A stretch of DNA of 64,000 nt. It comes from Chlorobiaceae bacterium. Lineage in GTDB: Bacteria > Bacteroidota > Chlorobiia > Chlorobiales > Chlorobiaceae. A program made the position numbers and the translations under genes. Numbering within the stretch: position 1 is the first letter of the stretch; each line of letters starts with the position of its first letter. The notes under the pieces are model-generated. The model had not been told where the DNA came from. It did not search any database and was given only the letters and a program-made list of their open reading frames with translations. Positions 29,420 to 39,037 of this stretch are shown here, piece after piece. Location: NCBI GenBank assembly GCA_013335115.1, contig JAAXWQ010000002.1, positions 1 through 64,000 of the forward strand. The letters run 5' to 3'.

Positions 29420-30637
29420 TCAGGCCTTATGCATCTCCCTGGTCCTCTGGTGCTGGCCCTGCCGCTCAAGGTCGAACGGAATATGGAGCCATTTGTCCTT
29501 GAAGACGGCATCGCCAGGTTCGAGGCCGGTGAGGCTGACGGGAAGGGTGATGATCTTCCTCTGGTTGCCGATCGACACGAACAGCTCGTCGCCCGTCACC
29601 CAGACATCGATATCCACCGGGTTGGCGAACATGAGCTTGAGCTGGACCTCGTAGATATCCCCATTGCGGACGAATTTGATCGGCGGCTCGTCGTGCATCA
29701 TCCGGGACGGGTCGGTATCGCCATAGATGTCGTGCGAGAACATCTCGAGCGCCTTGACGCCCACCACCTCCTGGTCGTACATCTTCAGTTTCTTCACTGG
29801 AAGCGGAGCAAAGCCCTCCTCGATCTCGCCGAGGTACTTCTGCTGGATACCTTTCCACTTCTCGAGGTAGCCGCTGTTCTCCTGCGTATCGAGCAACTTG
29901 TTGACCAGCACCATATCCACCTTGAAACCGTAAAGGTTCAGGTAGGTAAGCGCGCGCATGGTCTCCTTGATCGACATCTTCTCGGCATTCATGACCAGCC
30001 TTACGGTCGAGTTGGTCGTGTCGGTCAGTATCTCGCGGATGTCCTCGAGTTCGTCGAACACCTGGTCGACCGACTCGATGGCATCTTCCGGCGGAATATA
30101 GTAGGCGATCTTGTCCGACATCCTCGACAGCGGCTTGCTGAGCGGGCGGACAATATATTTGTTGACGTTCTTGACGGCCTTCATGCCCCACGAAAGGGTG
30201 TCGGGCAGGGAGAGCAGCCGTAAAGTCTCGCCGGTCGGCGCGGTATCGAGCACGAGTGCGTCGTAGAGGCCGGAATTCTTGTAACGCTTGATCCTGAGCA
30301 GGGAGAAAAGCTCCTCCATGCCCGGCAGGATGGTCATCTCATCGGCCATGATCCCGGAAACGCCCTGGGCCATGAAGATGCGGGTATAATATTTCTGCAC
30401 CGAATGCCAGTTCTGCTTGAGGTCAACGTAAGGGTTGACTTCGATGGCGTGCAGGTTCTCCTTGATCTTGGTGGGTTCAGCGCCCAGAGGAAGGTTGAAA
30501 GAGTCCGAAAGGCTGTGGGCGGGGTCGGTAGAGAGCACGAGCGTCCTGTGCCCCAATTCGGAAAGCCTGACAGCCGTGGCCGCCGAAACGCTGGTCTTTC
30601 CTACACCGCCTTTCCCTGTAAATGTCAAAATACGCAT
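29420..30637 (-). CDS. Second ArsA/Get3-like ATPase with C-terminal alpha-crystallin-like domain
   Basis: [60 protein letters not shown]-terminal beta-rich NPVDIDVWVTGDELFVSIGNQRKIITLP. Confidence 0.93.
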   Translation of the reverse strand: MRILTFTGKGGVGKTSVSAATAVRLSELGHRTLVLSTDPAHSLSDSFNLPLGAEPTKIKENLHAIEVNPYVDLKQNWHSVQKYYTRIFMAQGVSGIMADEMTILPGMEELFSLLRIKRYKNSGLYDALVLDTAPTGETLRLLSLPDTLSWGMKAVKNVNKYIVRPLSKPLSRMSDKIAYYIPPEDAIESVDQVFDELEDIREILTDTTNSTVRLVMNAEKMSIKETMRALTYLNLYGFKVDMVLVNKLLDTQENSGYLEKWKGIQQKYLGEIEEGFAPLPVKKLKMYDQEVVGVKALEMFSHDIYGDTDPSRMMHDEPPIKFVRNGDIYEVQLKLMFANPVDIDVWVTGDELFVSIGNQRKIITLPVSLTGLEPGDAVFKDKWLHIPFDLERQGQHQRTREMHKA

Positions 30638-30854
30638 GAACCGGGCATTGTAAATGTTTATACGGCCAAGTTTACTAAGATATACATCTCCCGAGATTCT
30701 GCAACTGATCAATCCTCCGACCTGCCGCATCCATAAGCGAAAACGACAAGGCAGGGCAAGGCGCTTGCAAAATCATCAGCCTTGCTCTTAATTAATGGTT
30801 TAACCCCTCCGCATACCGTTCGTGGAATCGGGGAAATCCATCTCATTTACCGTC

Positions 30855-31649
30855 ATGATCCCATCCAGCAAGATCGCCGACGTCAAGGCGAAGATCACCG
30901 AAACCCGCCCCATCGGAGCGGACGTCACCATCCTTACGCTGGAGTGCCCGGAGATTGCCGCGGCGGCAAGGCCTGGCAACTTCGTCAACATAAAGGTCAG
31001 CGACGCAAGCCATCCGCTGCTCCGGCGCCCGTTCTGCATCCACAATGTCAGCGGTGGCACGATCGATGTGATGGTCAAGAACGTCGGCAAGGGCACCACC
31101 CTGCTCTGCGACGCCGCCTGTGGCTCGAGCGTCATGGTGCTCGGCCCCCTCGGCAACTCCTTCGGGACCGGCACCGGCGATTTCGACACCGCCCTGCTCG
31201 TCTCGGGCGGCATCGGCACCGCCCCCATGCTTTTCCTCGAAAAAAAGCTCGCAGGACAGGGCATCCCCTTCATGAACCTGGTCGGCGGGAGAAGCCGCAC
31301 CGACCTCCTGACCCGGGGCCTGTCGAACTGCAACACAGCGACGGACGACGGCTCTGAAGGCTTTCAGGGCAACGTCGTCGAACTGCTCAGCCGCATCCTC
31401 GAAACCACGGCGGCAGGCCGGCGGCCGAAGGTGTTCGCCTGCGGACCGAACCCGATGCTGAAGGCGCTGGCGAAGTTCTGCGCCAAGCGCGCCATCCCGT
31501 GCGAACTGTCGCTCGAATCGGTCATGGGTTGCGGCATCGGCATCTGCTACGGCTGCATGGTCGAGCTCAACAACGCCGACGGCCAGTTGGAGACGGTCCT
31601 GCTCTGCAAGGAGGGGCCGGTTATCGACGGCTTCCGCTTCACCGCGTAA
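30855..31649 (+). CDS. pyrK: Dihydroorotate dehydrogenase electron transfer subunit
   Basis: NVGKGTTLLCDA; SGGIGTAPMLFLEKKL; ACGPNPMLKALAKFC; ESVMGCGIGICYGCMVEL [2Fe-2S] motif. Confidence 0.9.
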   Translation: MIPSSKIADVKAKITETRPIGADVTILTLECPEIAAAARPGNFVNIKVSDASHPLLRRPFCIHNVSGGTIDVMVKNVGKGTTLLCDAACGSSVMVLGPLGNSFGTGTGDFDTALLVSGGIGTAPMLFLEKKLAGQGIPFMNLVGGRSRTDLLTRGLSNCNTATDDGSEGFQGNVVELLSRILETTAAGRRPKVFACGPNPMLKALAKFCAKRAIPCELSLESVMGCGIGICYGCMVELNNADGQLETVLLCKEGPVIDGFRFTA

Positions 31650-31711
31650 AACGGCCGGAGCTTTGAGCCTTGAAGAATACCGATTATTCATGTAGCTTAG
31701 GTTTTTGACCC

Positions 31712-31741
31712 GACATGCACCCCGCCCCCGGGATGCATGTC
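31712..31741. promoter_or_regulatory. Inverted repeat upstream of ssb
   Basis: gacatgca-cccc-gccccc-ggga-tgcatgtc; 8-bp perfect outer stem, 33 bp before the ssb ATG; no clear T-tract. Confidence 0.4.
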
Positions 31742-31774
31742 AAAAGCGCACCAAACAAACCCCCGTATATTATT

Positions 31775-32275
31775 ATGGCTAAAGGCTTGAACAAAGTGAT
31801 GCTCATCGGACATCTCGGCAATGATCCGGAACGCCGCGAAACCGCATCGGGCCAGACCGTCGTCAACTTCACCCTCGCCACCAGCGAAAACTTCAAGGAT
31901 AGCGCTGGCAACCCCCAGGAGCGGACCGAATGGCACCGCATCGTCGTCTGGGGCCGCCTTGCCGACATCTGCAGCCAGTACCTCAAGAAGGGCCGCCAGG
32001 TGTACATCGAAGGCCGCATCCAGACCCGCTCGTGGGACGACAGCAAGACCGGCGAAAAGAAGTACGCCACCGAGATCGTCTGCAGCGAAATGCAGATGCT
32101 CGGCTCCGGACGCGACTCCGGCGGCGGCGCGGGCGACCAGGGATTCTCCGGCAGCCAGGATCGCCAGGCATTTTCCAAGCCTGCGCCCAGGACGGAACCC
32201 TCCGGCGGCGACTTCAGCCCCCGCCCTTCGGCCGGCGCCATGCCCGAGATCGAGAAGGACGACCTGCCCTTCTAA
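31775..32275 (+). CDS. ssb: Single-stranded DNA-binding protein
   Basis: [63 protein letters not shown]-terminal EIEKDDLPF acidic tip. Confidence 0.97.
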   Translation: MAKGLNKVMLIGHLGNDPERRETASGQTVVNFTLATSENFKDSAGNPQERTEWHRIVVWGRLADICSQYLKKGRQVYIEGRIQTRSWDDSKTGEKKYATEIVCSEMQMLGSGRDSGGGAGDQGFSGSQDRQAFSKPAPRTEPSGGDFSPRPSAGAMPEIEKDDLPF

Positions 32276-32305
32276 ACCATGACGCGTCCCCGGAGTAGTA
32301 CATGC

Positions 32306-33352
32306 ATGTCGGACCTGAAAAAGCAGATTGCGGCCGGCCGTATCGGGCCGGTCTATTTTTTGCACGGCCCGGAAAGCTGGCTGAAGGAGGAGCTTACGGC
32401 TCGGATCAGGTCGACCCTCTTCCCATCGGAAAACGAGGCCGCGCTGAACACACTTGTCCTGTACGGCCCGGACGTCAGCATCGGCGAAATCGTCGCGGCC
32501 GCATCGGAGTACCCGATGTTCACCGAAAAAAAGCTGGTGGTGGTCCGCCAGTTCGACAAGCTCAGGAAAGGCGGCACGAAAGAGCAGGCCCGGATACAGG
32601 AGGAGTCGCTCTCGCGATACCTCGCCGACCCGGCATCGTTCGCCGTGCTGGTGCTCGACGCCGAGGAGCTGGACAAGAAGGATCTCGAAAAAACGCACTA
32701 CAAGCTCCTCAAGCCCTTCCGGCACGACTTCCCGGCCATAAAACACGTCGACCTCTTCGCGACCGAACAGGCGAAGGCGTCCGGATGGGAATTCGAGCCC
32801 GACGCCCTCAAGGCCTTTTCCGCCTACATCGAGCCCAACTCGCGCCTGATCTCCCAGGAGCTTGAAAAGCTGACCCTCTTTGCAGCGGACAAACGCCCTG
32901 AAAAACGCATCACTCTCGACGACGTCTGCGAATGCGTCGGAATTTCAAAAAAGTACAACGTCTTCGAGCTTGAAAAGGCGCTGGCCGAAAAGAACCTCCG
33001 ACTCTGCAGTGGCATCGCCCTGATGATCATGGAGCAGGAGGGGCAGAAAGAGGGGCTGATGAACATCGTCAGGTACCTGACCACATTCTTCCTGCGCATC
33101 TGGAAGCTGCAGGCTCCCGGAATGCAGCAGAAAACCCCGCAGGAGACCGCCGTCCTGCTCGGCATGTACGGACGTCAGGAGTACTTCGTCAAGAACTACA
33201 CGGGTTACGCCAGGAAGTTCAAAACGACCGAAACCGAACGGGCCATCCTTGCCCTTCGCAACGCCGACGCCGCCCTGAAAGGCATCTCCCCTGCCGGAGA
33301 CGAAAAACTCGTCCTGCTCAGGCTGATGCAGGGGATTTTGGGAAACTCATAA
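32306..33352 (+). CDS. holA: DNA polymerase III delta subunit
   Basis: [45 protein letters not shown]. Confidence 0.9.
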   Translation: MSDLKKQIAAGRIGPVYFLHGPESWLKEELTARIRSTLFPSENEAALNTLVLYGPDVSIGEIVAAASEYPMFTEKKLVVVRQFDKLRKGGTKEQARIQEESLSRYLADPASFAVLVLDAEELDKKDLEKTHYKLLKPFRHDFPAIKHVDLFATEQAKASGWEFEPDALKAFSAYIEPNSRLISQELEKLTLFAADKRPEKRITLDDVCECVGISKKYNVFELEKALAEKNLRLCSGIALMIMEQEGQKEGLMNIVRYLTTFFLRIWKLQAPGMQQKTPQETAVLLGMYGRQEYFVKNYTGYARKFKTTETERAILALRNADAALKGISPAGDEKLVLLRLMQGILGNS

Positions 33353-33377
33353 TCCGCGGCAAGCCTCAAGGCCGGAG

Positions 33378-33399
33378 CCCGTCGACAAGCGTCGACGGG
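33378..33399. terminator. Perfect 9-bp hairpin between convergent genes; possible terminator without a strong T-tract
   Basis: cccgtcgac-aagc-gtcgacggg. Confidence 0.4.
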
Positions 33400-33402
33400 T
33401 TC

Positions 33403-34392
33403 CTACAGCCACCCTTTCTCCTTATACCACCTCAGCGTGCCCGCAACCCCCTCTCCGAGCGGGGTCTTCGCGGTAAAACCGAGCTCACTGGCGGCCTTCT
33501 CGGGGGAGCAGGTCCAGAAGTCCTGAGTCAGTTCGTTCGCCTTGTCGCGGTTGATCAGGGCCGGCTTGCCTGTCAGTCCGGCGGCGGCGCCGAAGAGGGC
33601 CCCAAGGCCGAACACAAGGGGCGACGGAAGGCCGATGCGCAGGAGGCGGCCAAATCCGAGCACCGGTCGCGCGGCTTCGATGACCTCGTCCCAACCATAG
33701 GGGGAGGGCGAGGTTACAAAATAGGCCTGGCCTGCGGCGGCATCCGAGCGGAGCGCCACGAGCATCCCTTCGACCAGGTCGTCGACGTGGATCATGCTGA
33801 AGCGCTGACGCCCGGCTGAACCTGCCGAAACGAGCACCCCTTTCCGCATCATCCGGAACACCTCGAGGATGTCCCGATCCCCCGGACCATAGACGGCAGG
33901 CGGGCGGACGATGGTCACCGGCACCTCGAGGGCGAAGCGCATGGCCACCTCCTCGCCGAGCAGCTTGCTACGCCCGTAGGCGCTGACCGGTCCGGGCCGG
34001 TCGCCTTCACGGACTCCCGGGGAAGGCGAGGGTGCCGGGCCCATGGCGGCAAGTGACGAAACGAGCAGGAACCGCTCCAGACCCGGGTTGCGCTCCCTGA
34101 CCGCACGAAGGAGGTTCTCGACGGGCGCGACGTTCCCCGCCATGAAGCCAGCCTCGTCGATGGCCCGGACGACGCCGGCGAGGTGGATGATCCGTCCCAC
34201 CCCTTCTACCGCCCTGCCGAGCGCCGCCTGATCGCCATAGGCGGCCCTGCACACCTCGACTCCGGCCATACCGGATGCGGCGCTCTCGGGCCGCAGAAGA
34301 ACACGAACCGGTACCCCCTGCCTTACGAGTGCACCAACCACCCGTGATCCTATGAACCCGGTCGAACCGGTAACCAGCACTTTTTCCGACAT
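33403..34392 (-). CDS. NAD-dependent epimerase/dehydratase (extended SDR)
   Basis: [36 protein letters not shown]. Confidence 0.9.
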   Translation of the reverse strand: MSEKVLVTGSTGFIGSRVVGALVRQGVPVRVLLRPESAASGMAGVEVCRAAYGDQAALGRAVEGVGRIIHLAGVVRAIDEAGFMAGNVAPVENLLRAVRERNPGLERFLLVSSLAAMGPAPSPSPGVREGDRPGPVSAYGRSKLLGEEVAMRFALEVPVTIVRPPAVYGPGDRDILEVFRMMRKGVLVSAGSAGRQRFSMIHVDDLVEGMLVALRSDAAAGQAYFVTSPSPYGWDEVIEAARPVLGFGRLLRIGLPSPLVFGLGALFGAAAGLTGKPALINRDKANELTQDFWTCSPEKAASELGFTAKTPLGEGVAGTLRWYKEKGWL

Positions 34393-34563
34393 GCTCCAGA
34401 CGATTGGTTTTGTTGCTCCTGCCGCCCTCGCCCGCCCCATTGGCCGAGAAAAAACGGACTCCCGTTTACCAAAAAAAGAAAAATTTCATACATTTCTGTT
34501 TCACCGTGCAATCCGTACCATCAATAGCCGCATCGCTGGCAGTCAAGAATTACAGGAGAGACC

Positions 34564-35815
34564 ATTGCCCACTCAAGCGCACAGCGAGAATACAGAAGTT
34601 AATCCCCAGATCGTGGAACAACCCAAAGACCTTTTTAAGAAGTGTTACGACTTCACGCTCGCCGATGAAGTGAAAGCGCAGGGTGTCTACCCGTTCTTCC
34701 GCCCCATCGACGACACCGACGGCCCCATCGTCTCGTTCGGAGGCAGGAAGCTGGTCATGGCAGGATCGAACAACTACCTCGGCCTTACCTCAGACGAACG
34801 GGTCAAGCAGGCCTCGATCGACGCCATCAGACGCTACGGCACCAGCTGCTCCGGCTCGCGCTACATGACCGGCACGGTCAACCTCCACGTCGAACTGGAG
34901 GAACAGCTCGCCGACTTCTTCGAAAAAGAGCGTTGCCTGCTCTTCAGCACCGGCTACCAGACCGGGCAGGGCATCATTCCGACCCTCGCACAGCGCGGCG
35001 AATACGTCGTTTCCGACCGCGACAACCACGCGAGCCTCGTGGCCGCTTCGATCATGGCCCAGGGCGCAGGCGCCAACCTCGTCCGCTACAACCACAATAA
35101 TATGGCCGACCTGGAGCGCGTCCTCCAGAAAATCCCCACATCGGCAGGCAGAATGATCGTCTCGGACGGCGTCTTTTCGGTCTCGGGCGAAATCGTCGAC
35201 CTCCCCGGCCTGGTCTCGCTTGCCAAGAAATACAACGCCCGCGTCGTCATCGACGATGCCCACGCCGTCGGCGTCATCGGGAAAGGTGGCCGCGGCACCC
35301 CGTCGGAGTTCGGCCTCGTCGACGAAGTCGACCTCATCATGGGCACCTTCTCCAAGACCTTCGGCTCGCTCGGTGGCTACGTCGTCGGTGAACGTGCAGC
35401 CATCAACTACATCAAGCACAACGCAGCATCGCTGATCTTCAGCGCCTCGCCGACCCCGGCAAGCGTCGCCGCAGTACTGGCGTCCCTCGAAATCATCAGG
35501 AACCACCCGGAGCTGATGACGCGCCTCGTCGCCAACACCGACTACGTCCGCCAGGGCCTGCTCAAGGCAGGGTTCACCCTCATGCCATCACGCACGGCTA
35601 TCGTCACCGTACTGATCGCCGACCAGATGAAGACCCTCATCTTCTGGAAAAAACTTTTTGAAGCAGGAGTCTACGTCAACGCATTCATCCGCCCCGGCGT
35701 CATGCCTGGCCACGAAGCGCTCAGGACAAGCTTCATGGCCACCCACGAAAAGGAGCACCTCGACAAAGTCATCACCGAGTTCTCCACGATCGGCCGCGAA
35801 CTCGGCGTCATCTGA
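34564..35815 (+). CDS. Alpha-oxoamine synthase-family PLP enzyme (serine palmitoyltransferase / 8-amino-7-oxononanoate synthase-like)
   Basis: [72 protein letters not shown]. Start uncertain (TTG proposed). Confidence 0.88.
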
Positions 35816-35838
35816 ACCCAACCACGCATCTGGCATTC

Positions 35839-35865
35839 GAAAGCTCCCAAACAAGGGAGCTTTCC
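35839..35865 (+). terminator. Rho-independent terminator
   Basis: cgaaagctcccaaacaagggagctttc. Confidence 0.75.
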
Positions 35866-36111
35866 TGTTTCCGGCCAAAACCGGGAAGCCGGGTCATACG
35901 CCTCACGATAAATGCATCTTATTGCTCTACATAGACTTAGCATTACCGGCGCCCGATACTTTATTTTGCTATGTTAACGTTTTCACGAACGTCCCCCATC
36001 CAGGGGATACATGCCCGCGCCGTTAGCCTCTTCATATAGCACCGCGATAAACATCTCGGACGGACGGCACCCAAGGCTAAGCCCGTATTCTACGGTGTTG
36101 TGCGTAAAATT

Positions 36112-36157
36112 TGCACTTTCGGCATTTTTGCACTACTATAAAAATGATATGCACTTT
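36112..36157. promoter_or_regulatory. Three direct copies of TGCACTWY upstream of the TonB receptor gene
   Basis: tgcacttt 36112, tgcactac 36129, tgcacttt 36150; spacing 17 and 21 bp, with an AT-rich TATAAAA between. Confidence 0.4.
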
Positions 36158-36314
36158 ACGTGACCAAACGTACACGATGAGGATTTATTCATATCGACGC
36201 CTTTCATCCAGTGCCCTCGCGCACAACCACTTCGGCAATGACGCCCGCAGGTCGGCTGCCGCACCGCTTTTTCTGTAACCACACACAGACCTCCAACAAC
36301 ACAACACTTCAATC

Positions 36315-38837
36315 ATGAAACAGCAACAGGCTATGGGTTCACTCCTGAAGCGTCTCGTACTGTCGGCATCGTTCCTGACGGCGTCGCTCGCCCCGGCAAC
36401 CATGTTCGGCGCGGAGCCGGGCGTCCTGCGCGGCCGCGTCGTCGACAAGACTGACGGCGAAGGCGTCGTCGGTGCATCGGTCTCCATCCCCGGCACCAAC
36501 GTCGGCACCTCGACCGACATCAACGGCAACTACGTGCTCAGGAACGTCCCGGCTTCTGCCAGCAAGGTAACCGTCTCCATCATCGGCTACGCCCCAGTGT
36601 CGCAGCAGGTCAAGGTCGCTGAAGGCCAGAGCGCCACGATGAACTTCTCCCTCGGCCAGACCACCATCATGGCCTCCGAGGTCGTCGTAGGCGCCACCCT
36701 TTACAAGCAGGACCGCCTCGAAGTCCCGGTGACCGTCAATGTTGTTTCCAAAGATGAGATCAAAAAAGCCCCGAACCCGACCCTCGCCGACGCCGTCGAA
36801 AATGTTCCCGGTGTCAATGTCAGCAGGGCAGGCGGCAACGCAACATCAACACTCCAGATCCGTGGATCGAGCGCCTTTCAGGGCGGAGCTATCGGCACTC
36901 GTGTCCAGGGCACTTACGACGGCTTCCCCATCAACAACCCGACAACCGGGGAAATCGCCTGGACGAACATCAACATGAATTCGGCCGATCGCGTCGAAGT
37001 ACTGAAAGGGGCTGCGGCGACCCTCTATGGCTCAGGAGCCATGGGCGGCGTGCTGAACGTCTACGGCAGCCTCCCTGAGAAAATGGAGGTCAAGGCAGGA
37101 ATGAGCACCGGTTTCTATGACAAAACCCCGCCATCGGACCAGAGCACGTACCGCAAAAGTTACACGCCATGGATATGGAACACGTATGCCGGCTTCGGCA
37201 ACAAGGATGGCCAGTGGAACTACAGCCTTCTTTATTCTCACTCCGAGGATGATGGGTACAAGGCGAACACCTCGACCAATGTGAACGACCTCAAGTTCAA
37301 GGCAAAATACACCATCGACTCGAGACAGTACATCCAGCTCACGACCTTCTTCAATCAGACCGATGGCGGCTATACCACACAGTGGCCGTTCATTGCACCC
37401 GCCAACATCTATGCGGACCTTGCACATCGTTTTGACGCCACGGGCCCTTCAAGGCTGGACGACACCGTCGCCCGCAAGAACATTCTGGCCGGCTTGAACT
37501 ACGTCAACCTTCTGAGCGACAACCTCAGTATCGACACCAAGGTGTACTACACCAGAAACGAGTCGACAATCAACTACAACTACTCGGCGGCGGCACAGGC
37601 ATCCCTTCCGTTCTTCTACTACCCCGGAATCAGGTTCCGCTTCCCCGGAGAGTTCAACAAGGATATCGCCGATCGTGGTGGAGTGGGCGTCAAGCTGGAC
37701 TGGAAGGTTAACGACCAGAACCGCGTGCTGTTCGGCATCGACGCTAACGTAGTCGACGTCAGGTCAACACAGTATACGGCCAACCTTCCGATATCCAGTA
37801 AGAGTTTGAATGCGTATGGGCCATTCTCGGTTCCCATGGCAGCAGCGCTTACCGACGATTGCCTGCAGAATGCCGGAGAAAAAAACTTTGCCGTGTTCCT
37901 GCAAGACGAGTTCAAGCCGACGGACAAGCTGACCCTGCTCGGGTCGATCAGGTATGACTGGAGCGGCATCAATGCTGATACCGTGACCTATAGAGATTAC
38001 TCTTCGGCGCCGTTCAGCGCAAGCTTCATTAACCCGACCGCGACAACCGCAGCAATCACGAACAAGTCCGTCGATGCCATCAGCCCGCGTTTGGCTGCAA
38101 ACTTAAAGGCTGCTGAGGACATGTCGTTCCGTGCCTCCGTAGGCAAGAGCTTCCGCGCACCTACCCTGGCGGAGCGGTTTGTCCGCGATGCAGGATTGTG
38201 GCCCGGCAACCCGAACCCCGGACTCGACAAGGAGACCATGACCGCCTATGAACTCGGAATGTTCAAGCAGTTCGGCGATCGGGTTTCGCTGGATGTTGCA
38301 GGTTTTGTCAACAACTACAACAACCTGATCGAGTCAAGGTACTTTCCGGTCGCAGTGTCAACAGGCTATTCTGTGACAGATGTGTTTCAGCAGTATTACA
38401 AGTACATGAACATCCAGAATGCAAGAATCTGGGGTATCGAAGCCAACCTGAACGTCAAGCCTACCAAGGAAATCTCTACGAACTTCGGCTACAGCTACCT
38501 GAATGCCAAGGATCTGTCGGACAACTCATGGTTGCCCGGAAGGCCGGAGCACACCGTCTTCGCCGGAGTCAACCTGCAGGCAACCAAAGCCATTTCATGC
38601 AACGCCAACGGCCGTTTCATGAGCAGGGTGAGGGCTACCAAATCGGTGAACGCCGGTGATTACGGTGCATACCCTGGCGATTTCGTGGTAGTCGATTTCG
38701 GATCGAAAGCCAAGCTCACCGAAAACGTGACGGCAACATTCAACTGCAAGAACGTGTTCAACGTGATGTATTCGGAGGCGGAAGGCTTCCCGGCAGCCGG
38801 CCGCATGTTCATGGCTGGTGTCGACCTGAGCTACTGA
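36315..38837 (+). CDS. TonB-dependent outer membrane receptor with N-terminal carboxypeptidase-D regulatory-like domain
   Basis: Signal peptide; GVLRGRVVDKTDGEGVVGASVSIPGTNVGTSTDINGNYVL; plug LADAVENVPGVNVSRAGG...RVEVLKGAAATLYGSGAMGGVLNV; C-terminal FMAGVDLSY. Confidence 0.95.
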   Translation: MKQQQAMGSLLKRLVLSASFLTASLAPATMFGAEPGVLRGRVVDKTDGEGVVGASVSIPGTNVGTSTDINGNYVLRNVPASASKVTVSIIGYAPVSQQVKVAEGQSATMNFSLGQTTIMASEVVVGATLYKQDRLEVPVTVNVVSKDEIKKAPNPTLADAVENVPGVNVSRAGGNATSTLQIRGSSAFQGGAIGTRVQGTYDGFPINNPTTGEIAWTNINMNSADRVEVLKGAAATLYGSGAMGGVLNVYGSLPEKMEVKAGMSTGFYDKTPPSDQSTYRKSYTPWIWNTYAGFGNKDGQWNYSLLYSHSEDDGYKANTSTNVNDLKFKAKYTIDSRQYIQLTTFFNQTDGGYTTQWPFIAPANIYADLAHRFDATGPSRLDDTVARKNILAGLNYVNLLSDNLSIDTKVYYTRNESTINYNYSAAAQASLPFFYYPGIRFRFPGEFNKDIADRGGVGVKLDWKVNDQNRVLFGIDANVVDVRSTQYTANLPISSKSLNAYGPFSVPMAAALTDDCLQNAGEKNFAVFLQDEFKPTDKLTLLGSIRYDWSGINADTVTYRDYSSAPFSASFINPTATTAAITNKSVDAISPRLAANLKAAEDMSFRASVGKSFRAPTLAERFVRDAGLWPGNPNPGLDKETMTAYELGMFKQFGDRVSLDVAGFVNNYNNLIESRYFPVAVSTGYSVTDVFQQYYKYMNIQNARIWGIEANLNVKPTKEISTNFGYSYLNAKDLSDNSWLPGRPEHTVFAGVNLQATKAISCNANGRFMSRVRATKSVNAGDYGAYPGDFVVVDFGSKAKLTENVTATFNCKNVFNVMYSEAEGFPAAGRMFMAGVDLSY

Positions 38838-38872
38838 GGCTCACCTCCTGCAAATCGAGCGGCTTGTCCGTC

Positions 38873-38899
38873 AAGGCCCCTCCCGACCGGAGGGGCCTT
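38873..38899 (+). terminator. Rho-independent terminator after the TonB receptor gene
   Basis: aaggcccctcccgaccggaggggcctt followed by tttatttt. Confidence 0.9.
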
Positions 38900-39037
38900 T
38901 TTATTTTCATGCGGTTTATCAAAACAGGATTTATTACATTGCGTAGTCCTGAAAAACCTCAGGGTGCGGGTGTTTATAGTCACAATTCGTAAATAGCCGC
39001 GGGGTACCTGTCAATCAAAGCACATCTTACGTCATCT

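Noticed and set aside
25121-30637. Arsenic resistance operon
   Set aside because: The ArsA-like ATPases have no visible ArsB, ArsC or ArsR partner here and carry alpha-crystallin-like C-termini, fitting a Get3-like role better.
35820-36314. Possible cobalamin riboswitch upstream of the TonB receptor (gggaagccgggt)
   Set aside because: Only a short fragment resembles the consensus; no B12-box or following conserved segments were found by eye. A covariance-model search would settle it.
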